A program made the translations under genes and the position numbers. A DNA stretch of 7,589 nt from Candidatus Latescibacterota bacterium (GTDB lineage: Bacteria > Latescibacterota > UBA2968 > GCA-2709665), in contig JAAXHE010000079.1 of the NCBI GenBank assembly GCA_012271065.1, positions 1-7,589 of the forward strand. Reading direction: 5' to 3'. Shown here piece by piece: positions 1 through 7,461 of the stretch (its first letter is position 1; each line of letters starts with the position of its first letter). Below the pieces are notes generated by a model. The model was given only the letters and a program-made list of their open reading frames with translations, was not told the DNA's origin and ran no database searches.

Positions 1-62
1 GTGGGTTTGACCAACGCCGACCGGCATTTTTGCAGCCGCGCGAAGACCGCTGGGAATTTTAA
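1..62 (+). CDS. 3' end of an upstream gene (partial, product unknown)
   Basis: From base 3 a reading frame runs without a stop to a TAA at 60-62 and encodes 19 residues ending ...QPREDRWEF. The start lies outside the window. The end falls 23 bases before the TTG start of the next gene, and that gene's ribosome binding site sits in the gap, which is how a co-transcribed upstream gene would finish. The peptide is charged and aromatic, with no recognisable motif, so no function can be given. The other frames here are less convincing as a gene end: frame 2 stops at 8-10, and frame 1 stays open but would overlap the next gene by about 110 bases. The call rests on position and spacing alone. Confidence 0.45.
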   Translation, partial: GFDQRRPAFLQPREDRWEF

Positions 63-73
63 GACAGCTTCTT

Positions 74-78
74 GGGAG
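74..78 (+). promoter_or_regulatory. Ribosome binding site for the GT-C gene
   Basis: GGGAG lies seven bases upstream of the TTG at 86. It is a strong Shine-Dalgarno match at ideal spacing. It decides the start, because no ATG or GTG lies in that frame between the preceding in-frame stop (8-10) and base 86. Confidence 0.7.
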
Positions 79-85
79 TCGCGCC

Positions 86-1687
86 TTGCGGGACCACGGT
101 TCCATCGGCTGGATCTGCGCAGGCAGTCTGTTGTTCGGGTTGTTCGCGGTTCTGATCGTCTGGCTGTCAGCGGGCGTGTCATTGCTGGACGATGACTGGG
201 GGCACCTCCGTCTGTGCGAGAAGGGAATACAATCGATCCTAACCACCAGCTGGACCGGGATCGCCGGCGCCGGCGGTTATTATCGTCCGGTTGTCACCCT
301 CACGCTTTACGGCACTTTTCTGCTGGCAGAATACGACCCGCTTCCATATCACGTTGTCAACGTATTGATCCACTGTTTTTGCGGGATTCTGGTCTATCAG
401 CTGGCGAGACGGCTGCTGAACGGGACATTGGCCGCCTGGACCGCGCTCTTTCTTTTCTGTGTGCTTCCCGTCCACGCCGATACCATTTTCTGGATCGTGG
501 GCCGCACGGACTCCGTCTGTGCGCTTTTCTATCTTTCCGCGCTGCTCCTGTTTCTGGCCTATCGGGCACGCCCGTCTCCGGAACTGCTTGCGGGTGCGGG
601 CCTCTGTTCCCTGCTGGGGTTTTTTTCGAAGGAAATGGCGCTGTCCCTGCCGGTCGCGTTGTTGATCCTGTTCAACCATGACAGGTCGGTACGATCCGCG
701 ACGGCGCGGAAGGCGCTGGTGTGCTGTGTGGTCGCCCTGGGAATCTACCTTTGTGTACGTTGGATCGTCCTGGGCGGGATACTCTCCGGTATTCCGGACC
801 GGAACCTGACGCTGCCGGGACTCGGTCTGGACGTGCTCAAGTCAGGCGCGAAGATGGGGATGACCGACTTCCGCCTTTTCGGCACTGTCCTGCTGGCGGC
901 GACCGCCGTCGTGTTCTGGTTGTCCGGACGGCCGCGCGAGGTGCTTCGGGACACGTTGTACCTTGGCGGGCTGACCCTGGCCAGCCTGGTGCCGGTTCTG
1001 GGAAGGGTTCACCGGTGGTATCTATACCTGCCGTCCGTGTTCTTCTGCATTGCGGTTGCGAACGTCTGGGCGTCCTGGCAGCCGGACCGACGGGCCGTCC
1101 TTCGTTTCAGGAACCTGCTTCTGGCGACGTTGATTGGCTATTACGGCCTTGTGCTTGCCCGCGAGGGGTGGTTCTGGCGGGAAGCTTCCGTCCTGAGTGA
1201 GAGCGTCCTGGACAGGCTGGCGCCGCATACGAAGGAAAACCGGGGAACACTCTACGTTCTGAACGTACCTTCCGCGCTGAGTCCGTCGGGCAGCCTCGGG
1301 GAGATACCGCTCTACGCATTCGGGCTGCACAATGCGATGGCGGTCCACAGCGGATCGGAAACGCCGGTGGTTGCCGTGAACCATTGCTGGCTGACGGATC
1401 CCACGAAGTTTGAGACCGAGGTGACACGGCTGGGTCCGGTGCACTGGCGGATTGACATCAGGAAGGGCGGTTATTTCTCAGCGCATGGACAGGCGGACGT
1501 CAGATCGCTATATGGGGCGAACGGCAAGCGATTGCGCCCCGACGTCATCAGGAAGCCGTGGGGCGAATCCCGGTTTCACGGCCCAACACAGGCCGAGTTT
1601 GTGATCGAAACGGGTCCCGACGACCGCGTGGTGATCTTTGACCGCGGCGGGCCCGACAGACTGCAACTCCGAGACGAGTCAAGGTAG
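86..1687 (+). CDS. GT-C superfamily membrane glycosyltransferase, PMT/TMTC-like
   Basis: A polytopic inner-membrane protein of 533 residues that resembles GT-C enzymes, which use polyprenyl-phosphate-linked sugars and act on the periplasmic side. A hydrophobic helix at about 10-32 is followed by an acidic loop with DDDW (35-38), the position of the catalytic acidic motif in GT-C enzymes. Next come YYRP (65-68), a helix with HVVNVLIH (89-96), then VLPVHADTIFWIVGRTD (126-142) and FFSKE (179-183). These closely recall the HPVHxEAV...GRxD and KE signatures of bacterial and eukaryotic TMTC/PMT-like proteins. HRWYLYLPS (309-317) matches the late RYLYLPS motif. About ten membrane segments end near 358. 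Residues 360-533 form a soluble tail; TMTC proteins carry TPR repeats there, but none is visible here. The start is TTG with a good ribosome binding site, and the first helix begins soon after it. The stop is five bases before the peptidase gene, suggesting one transcript. Sugar donor and acceptor cannot be read from the sequence. It could instead be a GT-C-like membrane protein of unknown activity. Confidence 0.8.
   Translation: MRDHGSIGWICAGSLLFGLFAVLIVWLSAGVSLLDDDWGHLRLCEKGIQSILTTSWTGIAGAGGYYRPVVTLTLYGTFLLAEYDPLPYHVVNVLIHCFCGILVYQLARRLLNGTLAAWTALFLFCVLPVHADTIFWIVGRTDSVCALFYLSALLLFLAYRARPSPELLAGAGLCSLLGFFSKEMALSLPVALLILFNHDRSVRSATARKALVCCVVALGIYLCVRWIVLGGILSGIPDRNLTLPGLGLDVLKSGAKMGMTDFRLFGTVLLAATAVVFWLSGRPREVLRDTLYLGGLTLASLVPVLGRVHRWYLYLPSVFFCIAVANVWASWQPDRRAVLRFRNLLLATLIGYYGLVLAREGWFWREASVLSESVLDRLAPHTKENRGTLYVLNVPSALSPSGSLGEIPLYAFGLHNAMAVHSGSETPVVAVNHCWLTDPTKFETEVTRLGPVHWRIDIRKGGYFSAHGQADVRSLYGANGKRLRPDVIRKPWGESRFHGPTQAEFVIETGPDDRVVIFDRGGPDRLQLRDESR
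1681..1684 (+). promoter_or_regulatory. Ribosome binding site for the C25 peptidase gene
   Basis: AAGG ends eight bases before the ATG at 1693 and lies inside the last codons of the preceding gene. With a gap of only five bases between stop and start, translation of the two genes is probably coupled. Confidence 0.5.
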
Positions 1688-1692
1688 AGACC

Positions 1693-1770
1693 ATGGCAGT
1701 GCGTTTCCTGCTTGTTTTCGTGTTGTGCTCCTGGATGCTCCTGATTCCGGATGGGAAGCCTTTGGCCTAC
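1693..1770 (+). other. Signal peptide of the C25 peptidase
   Basis: Residues 1-26 begin with one Arg, then the hydrophobic run FLLVFVLCSWMLLI, then a short polar stretch ending in a small-residue AYG site. The pattern fits Sec export. A Cys lies inside the hydrophobic core (position 12), but what follows (SWML) is not a lipobox end, so a lipoprotein is unlikely. Confidence 0.75.
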
Positions 1771-4700
1771 GGAAGCGAGCCGCGAATGGTGTGGACGGGA
1801 GCGGACGGAGTCGAGATCGAGGTCGACGGATCGGACTATCAGCTTCATACCGTCCACCTCGAGGGCGTCGCTTACACCCAGATTCAATTGCCCGGGGGAA
1901 TGTGGTTGCCCGAGCCCGGGCGTCCGGCGGTGCCCGTGCGCGGGACCCTGCTGGGTGTGCCTTACGGCGCGCGGGTTGAGGTTACGGTTGTGGAAGCGGA
2001 GTTCGACGAGATATCGGGGGTGCTGCTGATGCCGGTGCCGCAGTTCCGGTCGACGGGCCGCACAGCGTTTGGAACCGAGGTTGAGGTCTACGAGCCGGAT
2101 GCGGAGTTTTATGCCACCGATGGCATTTTTCCCGCGGAGCAGGCCGTGGTCACGCATACCGGCGTCATGCGGGACCAGCGGGTGGCCGGGATATCCTTGA
2201 GGCCCATCCAGTACAACCCCGCGCGGCAGCAGCTTCTCATCGCCAGCAAGCTCCGGGTGCGCGTACGGTTCCTGCGCGACGAGCGCTCAATCGGGGTTTC
2301 GCCTTCGGATGAGGGTGTTGGGGGCGGGTTTGAAGAATTCTACGAAACGGCATTGTTGAACTCGGATCAGGCGCGTCCCTGGAGGGGCCGGGCCGAACAG
2401 GGCGACGAGCTCAGGAAGCCGCGGATCTCGGAGAACCTGGATCCGGCGTCCGACTACTATAAGATCAGAATACGGGATGACGGGCTGTATCGGCTGGACG
2501 CGAAATGGTTTGCGGATGCGGGCATTGCTCTCCACGCGGGAGACCTGGAACGATTGAAGGTCTTTCTGAACGGTCAGGAGGTGCCCGTCGACGTACGGGA
2601 AGATGAAAACGGTGTGCCGGGCGAGGAAGTTGGGGCGATTTTCTATGGCGAGTACAGGCGGGCGCCGGATCGGAATTTCGAGCATGAAATGGGACGCGAA
2701 CAGGTCTACTGGCTCACGCTCGACGGGAGACCCGGCCGGCGATACGTGGAGGTGGATGGATCGCCAGGGAACGGATATCCGCCTGTCACCCGGTTTGCGC
2801 ACACGGCGCATGCAGAGGTCGACTCGCTCTACGATCCGCTTGGGCAATCGCCTGATGTGAATCGCGACCACTGGTACTGGGGGCGAACCGGCTCGCCGGG
2901 CAGGCCGGGTACGGGCCGTCAGAACGTGGGCGAGCACCCCGTGACCGTACCGGTTGCATTGCCCGGGTTGGACCGTACCCCTGGAACGACGGCTCGCATT
3001 CGCGTGGGGATGCACGGATTGACCTTCAGACGACTGTTCGAACCCGATCATCGCACGGTCGTGCGGCTCTCCAATGGCACGGTTGTGGCTGACGACCGGT
3101 GGGACGGGAAGCAAGCGTTTGTCGCTCAAGGTGAAGTGCCGGTGTCGGAACTCGGCGATACGACCCGGGTGACGCTCTCGACGCCTGGAGCCGCGGATTT
3201 TCCGGCCGACTACATCGAACACGTGCTTCTCAACTGGGTGGAAGTCACCTATGCCCGCGGGTTCGAATGCGTAGAAGGCAAGCTGGAGTTTGAGCCCGAT
3301 GAAACCGACGACGGCCGGGATTTCTCCATGTCGGGCTTTAGGACGGCCGACGTGTTCGTCTACGACGTCGCCGGGGCGCGAAGGATCCGGCAGGTTGAGA
3401 TAACGCCAGATGATGCGGGATATCAGGCCCGTTTCGAGCTGCCGGCCGTATCCGGGCGATATGTCGCGATGGATTCGGACGCCATCCGAAGGGCGCCCGC
3501 CGGGGAGGCGGCAAGGGTGCCGGCATTCGGAAATGAGGGAGCCGACTACGTCATTGTTGTCCATCCGCGATTTCGCGAGGCGGCGGAGCGTCTGGCCGAT
3601 CACCGGCGGGGACGAGGGTTGCAGGTTCAGGTCGTGGACGTAATGGATATCTACGACGGGTTCGCATTCGGGCAGTTCGAGCCGCGGGCAATCCGCCGAT
3701 TCATGCGATACGCCTTCCAGAACTGGATTCGGCGACCCACCTATCTCCTGTTATTTGGCCCGGATAGCTTCGATTACCGGCGCAACTTTGACGAATCTGT
3801 CGTGGAGCGGCACGTGGATATGTCCGTTGTTCCCTCGCTTCCCTTCCAGTCGGTAAGAAGGGGGCTGACGTATACGGACCACTTCTTCGGCGCCGTGGCG
3901 GGTCCTGACGACGATCTGTTCCAGGATGTTTCCGTGGGCCGGCTTCCGGTAGCTACCGGACGGGGGGCTGCGGCCCTGGTCCGCAAGATCGTAGCCTATG
4001 ACCAGGCCCCGCATGAACGTTGGCGGGACCGGGTGCTGTTTATGGCCAACTACGACCGGTTGATGATCTTCACGGCCCCCAGCGACAGGTTGTCCGCGAA
4101 CTACACCGAGCCGCTGGGGCTGGAGTCCTTCAAGGTTTACAACGATGAGGATATCGGACCTGAACCCAATGAGGACACGGGTGAAGTCATCCGGCAGATC
4201 AACGAGGGGCGGCTGCTGGTGAATTTCCTTGGTCACGGAAGCGTCTCGGGAATGGCGCGGTTTCTGAGAGGAAGTTCGCAAAGAGAAAGCTACAACTATA
4301 TGCGTCAGATCGTCAACGCGGGCCGATTGCCGATTGTGGTGGCCCTGTCCTGCCTGAACGCACAATTCTCGGATCCCCGGTTCACGTGCCTGGCGGAGGA
4401 GATGACCGGGAAGACGGACGGCGGCGCCATCGCGTATATCTCGGCGTCAGCTCTGGCGGCCGTAATAACCAATGACTTCCTGAACGACCGCCTGTTTGCC
4501 GCGTTCTTCAGAGACGGCGTCCGCGAATTCGGCGCAGGTCTGGCCGTTGCAAAGGCGGCTCTGGACACGCGTTTCCCCGAGTTGAAAACGCTTACCCTCG
4601 GCATCCAGTTGATTGGGGACCCCGCACAGGAGCTTGCGATATTGCCAAACCCGGACTTTGCACTGGACTCCGGAAGCCTGCAGGTCGAGCGGGTGACTCA

Positions 4701-7461
4701 GTTGACCGTGGAAGACTCGGTCCGGATCGCGATCCGTATTGAAAACACCGGGGTTACCCCTCGTACGGGCCCAGCAGTTGTACTGGTGAACCGGAATCTG
4801 GACCGGGGAGTGGTCGATACACTGTTTGCGGGCGTGTTCCCCGCCTTCGGCCATTCGGACAGCACGGCGGTGATGTGGCCATTGGCAGGCCGCGCCGGGA
4901 GACACCTGCTGGCCCTAACGGTGGATCCCGACGACGAGATTCCGGAGCTGGATGAAGCCAACAACCATTGGGAGATCGAGCTGGATGTAACCGGCAGTCT
5001 GTCGGCCGTGCCCACGATGCCGAGGCAGAGCCAGGTCGTACCGGCTTCGGCGGTGCAGTTGGCCGTGCGCCCGGGTACCTCCGCCCAGGAAGTCTACGGA
5101 GAGTTCGAGGTGAGCGCCTCACAGGCGTTTGACGGGCCGGGTGTGATACGTTCCGGATCTGTCGCGGGCCGCCAGGGGCTCGTGGTGTGGAAAATGCCGG
5201 CGTTGGCTCCGGGGACGTACTTCTGGCGGACCCGTGTGCGAGAGGGTGACGCATTCGGGGCCTGGTCCGCCATCAGAGATTTCATCGCGCAGCCGGCCGC
5301 GCCTGCGCGGGAGGTCCTGTGGCGCCAGGATGCCGCCAGAGCATTCAGGCGGGCTGACGCAACGGACGTTCGGCTGGCAGAGGGCGCGGTTTCCAGGGTG
5401 GTCGATCCGCCGCCATTGCGCTTGAACGCGGACACGCGGGAAGATGCGTTCGCCGCCGAGGGCGTCAGGGGCACGGGGGTGTTGTGTACGGACGGCGCCT
5501 ACCTTTATGTGAACCGTTTCTATTCACCTACGGCGGTCTATCCGGGGACTGATGTATTCGAGCGGATTGGCACAGGACTCCGGGGCACGCGGGCCGGACA
5601 GAATTACGGCGTCCTTGCGGAGAGCCCGGTTCTCGGCGTTTCGGCAACCTATCACAGCGACGGATTTATCTATGCCGACAATCGGCGGGGACGCGAACTG
5701 GCTCGGATTTCGCCGTCGACCGGGGTTGTGGATCGCGTGCAGGCGCCGGACGGGTTGATGGAGTTCCGGACCGGGTTAGTGTTTGATGGACATTCGCTGA
5801 TCACGTCGGACGGCACCTATATATACAACCTGGCGGCGGCGGTTGACGGCGTACAGCGCGCGGGCTGGTCGGTTCGGGTGTTTGACCCGTCGAACGGCTG
5901 GCGGGTGGAGCGGGAATTCACGGTGGAGCCGACCGAGACCGGGTTTGCATATCTGGTTACGGACGGCGTCATTGCCGACGGGAAGTATCTCTATCTGGTC
6001 GAATTCGGTACCGGACTGACCCATCGGGTGCGGGTGGTTGACGCCCGGAACGGGGAATTTATCGAGGAATACGAAAGTGACCAGGCAGAGACCGATATCC
6101 TGACCGGGCAGTACGATTGGTCGAATAACAAGGTGTGGATGGGCCAGCTTAATGGTCCGATGATATACCGTTACGCGGGGAAAACGCTGCCGCCGTATGG
6201 GACGCTCATATCGGAGCCGATCGGTCCGGCCGGCGCCTGGCACGCGTTGTCGCTAGACCTACGAGAAGCGGCGGGCGGGCGGGCGGAAGTGGACATTCTT
6301 GGCGCGGATCCTGCCGGTGGATTTACGGCGATTGCCGAGTGGACCGGCCTCGGGAGCGAAGGCGAAATAGACCTGGGCGACCTCAAAGAAGACCGTATCC
6401 GAGTCCGTGTCCGCCTGTTCGGGGAGGAATTGGGACCGTCCGCCGGATTGACCGGATGGCAGATTCGTTACCGGCCGCAGTCCGATCTTTCGTTGTCAGG
6501 GCTGAATGCAGCCCCCCTTGAAGTTGACGAACTGGAACCCGTGCGGCTGACGGTTCAGGCCCGGAACATGGGACCCCTGAATCTGGTTCCGGGCGCTGTA
6601 GTCGCCTTTTACAGCGGCGCGCCCGAAAACGGACGTCTGATTGGACGTGCGTCGGTCCCCGAAGAAACGCCTGTTGGTGAAACAACGTCGGTATCCCTCG
6701 TCTGGAATACCGCCCGATTTGCCGGCACGAACCTCGTAACAGCCCGGCTTGAGGACCTCTCCGGTCGTCGAAGCTACTACGTGAGAGTGACCACAGCCGG
6801 AGAAACCGTTGAGGTCCACCCAAGCGATGACCGGGCAGGGCCCGAACTGGACCTGGTCGCACTGGATGCCGCGGGCGAGGTGAGGGTGGACGATTATCTG
6901 CCGTCGACGCCGAAGTTTTCAGCCGTGTTCCGGGATTCGAGCGGCATAGACGCCCGGTCGGTGCGGATTGTGCTTACGGGCCCCGGAGATGAGATTTCCG
7001 ATGTGCTGACCTCCGATCGGGTGTCGGGTCGGGAAGAAGATCCGACGTCTCTGCGATTCACCTGGTCTCCACGGCTGGATGACGGCCGCTACACGCTCTC
7101 CGTTTCGGGGACGGACCAGTTGGGCAATGGCCCCGCAGAGAAGTCCATGGCATTTCAGGTATCGTCGGACCTCGCAATAGAGAGGGTGCTGAACGTCCCC
7201 AACCCGACCGCGGACGCGACGGAGTTTACGTACATTCTGTCCCGGCCAGCGGAGGTCGTGATTCGCATCTTTACAGTTTCCGGAAGACTGATCCGGATTC
7301 TGGAAGACGCACCCGGGCGGGCGGGGTATAATCAAGTTCGATGGGACGTTCGGGACGCCGACGGCCACCTGCTGGCCAACGGCGTATACCTCTACACCGT
7401 TACCGCGGACGACGGCCGGAAACGGGTCCGCGGGAAAGAGCGGTTGATCGTATACCGTTGA
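1693..7461 (+). CDS. Giant secreted C25 (gingipain/PorU-like) cysteine peptidase with multidomain tail
   Basis: A 1922-residue exported cysteine endopeptidase. Residues 1-26 look like a Sec signal peptide (basic start, hydrophobic core, likely cleavage near AYG). About 30-195 resembles the gingipain propeptide, with the G-x-PAVPVRG...VPYGA pattern at 76-93. About 250-600 is a PorU-like beta-rich region opening with YYKIRIRDDGLYRLD. About 617-982 is the caspase-like C25 core with His848 in NFLGHGS and Cys887 in ALSCLNA. The tail follows: CARDB (989-1099, ending in the typical DPDDEIPELDEANN), an Fn3-like module with TYFWRTRVREGDAFGAWS (1175-1192), propeller-like repeats (1258-1495), a beta-sandwich (1503-1595), a second CARDB-like module (1597-1700), an Ig-like module (1716-1824) and a FlgD/sorting-like end (1826-1922). 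Gingipains and PorU are usually shorter, about 700-1700 residues, so the tail is unusually long. The frame is intact. PorU is the type IX sortase and gingipains are free proteases; the sequence alone does not decide between these roles. Confidence 0.9.
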   Translation: MAVRFLLVFVLCSWMLLIPDGKPLAYGSEPRMVWTGADGVEIEVDGSDYQLHTVHLEGVAYTQIQLPGGMWLPEPGRPAVPVRGTLLGVPYGARVEVTVVEAEFDEISGVLLMPVPQFRSTGRTAFGTEVEVYEPDAEFYATDGIFPAEQAVVTHTGVMRDQRVAGISLRPIQYNPARQQLLIASKLRVRVRFLRDERSIGVSPSDEGVGGGFEEFYETALLNSDQARPWRGRAEQGDELRKPRISENLDPASDYYKIRIRDDGLYRLDAKWFADAGIALHAGDLERLKVFLNGQEVPVDVREDENGVPGEEVGAIFYGEYRRAPDRNFEHEMGREQVYWLTLDGRPGRRYVEVDGSPGNGYPPVTRFAHTAHAEVDSLYDPLGQSPDVNRDHWYWGRTGSPGRPGTGRQNVGEHPVTVPVALPGLDRTPGTTARIRVGMHGLTFRRLFEPDHRTVVRLSNGTVVADDRWDGKQAFVAQGEVPVSELGDTTRVTLSTPGAADFPADYIEHVLLNWVEVTYARGFECVEGKLEFEPDETDDGRDFSMSGFRTADVFVYDVAGARRIRQVEITPDDAGYQARFELPAVSGRYVAMDSDAIRRAPAGEAARVPAFGNEGADYVIVVHPRFREAAERLADHRRGRGLQVQVVDVMDIYDGFAFGQFEPRAIRRFMRYAFQNWIRRPTYLLLFGPDSFDYRRNFDESVVERHVDMSVVPSLPFQSVRRGLTYTDHFFGAVAGPDDDLFQDVSVGRLPVATGRGAAALVRKIVAYDQAPHERWRDRVLFMANYDRLMIFTAPSDRLSANYTEPLGLESFKVYNDEDIGPEPNEDTGEVIRQINEGRLLVNFLGHGSVSGMARFLRGSSQRESYNYMRQIVNAGRLPIVVALSCLNAQFSDPRFTCLAEEMTGKTDGGAIAYISASALAAVITNDFLNDRLFAAFFRDGVREFGAGLAVAKAALDTRFPELKTLTLGIQLIGDPAQELAILPNPDFALDSGSLQVERVTQLTVEDSVRIAIRIENTGVTPRTGPAVVLVNRNLDRGVVDTLFAGVFPAFGHSDSTAVMWPLAGRAGRHLLALTVDPDDEIPELDEANNHWEIELDVTGSLSAVPTMPRQSQVVPASAVQLAVRPGTSAQEVYGEFEVSASQAFDGPGVIRSGSVAGRQGLVVWKMPALAPGTYFWRTRVREGDAFGAWSAIRDFIAQPAAPAREVLWRQDAARAFRRADATDVRLAEGAVSRVVDPPPLRLNADTREDAFAAEGVRGTGVLCTDGAYLYVNRFYSPTAVYPGTDVFERIGTGLRGTRAGQNYGVLAESPVLGVSATYHSDGFIYADNRRGRELARISPSTGVVDRVQAPDGLMEFRTGLVFDGHSLITSDGTYIYNLAAAVDGVQRAGWSVRVFDPSNGWRVEREFTVEPTETGFAYLVTDGVIADGKYLYLVEFGTGLTHRVRVVDARNGEFIEEYESDQAETDILTGQYDWSNNKVWMGQLNGPMIYRYAGKTLPPYGTLISEPIGPAGAWHALSLDLREAAGGRAEVDILGADPAGGFTAIAEWTGLGSEGEIDLGDLKEDRIRVRVRLFGEELGPSAGLTGWQIRYRPQSDLSLSGLNAAPLEVDELEPVRLTVQARNMGPLNLVPGAVVAFYSGAPENGRLIGRASVPEETPVGETTSVSLVWNTARFAGTNLVTARLEDLSGRRSYYVRVTTAGETVEVHPSDDRAGPELDLVALDAAGEVRVDDYLPSTPKFSAVFRDSSGIDARSVRIVLTGPGDEISDVLTSDRVSGREEDPTSLRFTWSPRLDDGRYTLSVSGTDQLGNGPAEKSMAFQVSSDLAIERVLNVPNPTADATEFTYILSRPAEVVIRIFTVSGRLIRILEDAPGRAGYNQVRWDVRDADGHLLANGVYLYTVTADDGRKRVRGKERLIVYR
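3541..4638 (+). other. C25 catalytic core of the peptidase
   Basis: Residues 617-982. From memory the segment lines up along its length with RgpB of Porphyromonas. YTDHFFGAVAGPDDD matches the RgpB YSDQVYGQIVGND segment, and DVSVGRLPV matches EVFIGRFS. NFLGHGS matches NYTGHGS, with the catalytic histidine at residue 848 (bases 4234-4236). ALSCLNAQF matches DVACVNGDF, with the nucleophilic cysteine at 887 (bases 4351-4353). LIGDPAQ near 973-979 matches the closing FGDPS. His and Cys are 39 residues apart, against 33 in RgpB. Both catalytic residues are present, so an active enzyme is expected. Confidence 0.88.
5464..6177 (+). other. Beta-propeller-like repeat region in the peptidase tail
   Basis: Residues 1258-1495 carry a recurring short motif of Asp-Gly followed by an aromatic beta strand: TDGAYLYV (1266-1273), SDGFIYADN (1322-1330), SDGTYIYNL (1372-1380) and ADGKYLYLV (1428-1436). 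Between copies lie RGRELARISPSTG and VRVVDARNGEF strands of the kind seen in propeller blades. The fold is inferred from this pattern; blade number is uncertain, probably four to six. Confidence 0.5.
7168..7461 (+). other. C-terminal FlgD-like / type IX-like sorting domain
   Basis: Residues 1826-1922 begin with NVPNPTADATEFTY and continue with a VVIRIFTVSGRLIR strand, WDVRDADGHLLANGVYLYTV and a final basic KERLIVYR. This is the layout of FlgD Ig-like and type IX type-A C-terminal domains in FCB-group secreted proteins: PNP opening, xIxxxxGRxV strand, GVYxY, terminal K-x-x-V strand. It suggests outer-membrane passage and surface retention, if the host has a type IX or related system. Confidence 0.75.

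Noticed and set aside
1..195. A 64-codon + strand frame starting with GTG at base 1
   Set aside because: It overlaps the well-supported GT-C gene by 110 bases, and its Arg-rich product looks like an out-of-frame translation. The frame ending at 62 is a better upstream gene end.
1576..2157. A 193-codon - strand frame spanning the gene junction
   Set aside because: It covers the end of one convincing gene and the start of another, with no motif and shadow-like composition.
2287..3603. A 438-codon open frame on the - strand, inside the peptidase gene
   Set aside because: It lies wholly opposite an intact gene with recognised domains, has Arg/Pro/His-rich composition typical of a GC-rich shadow frame, and shows no familiar motif.
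4657..7461. Possible frameshift or gene fusion joining the peptidase to a separate adhesin-like gene
   Set aside because: The frame is continuous with no stop, modules run directly into each other, and such tails are usual in secreted proteins of this type.
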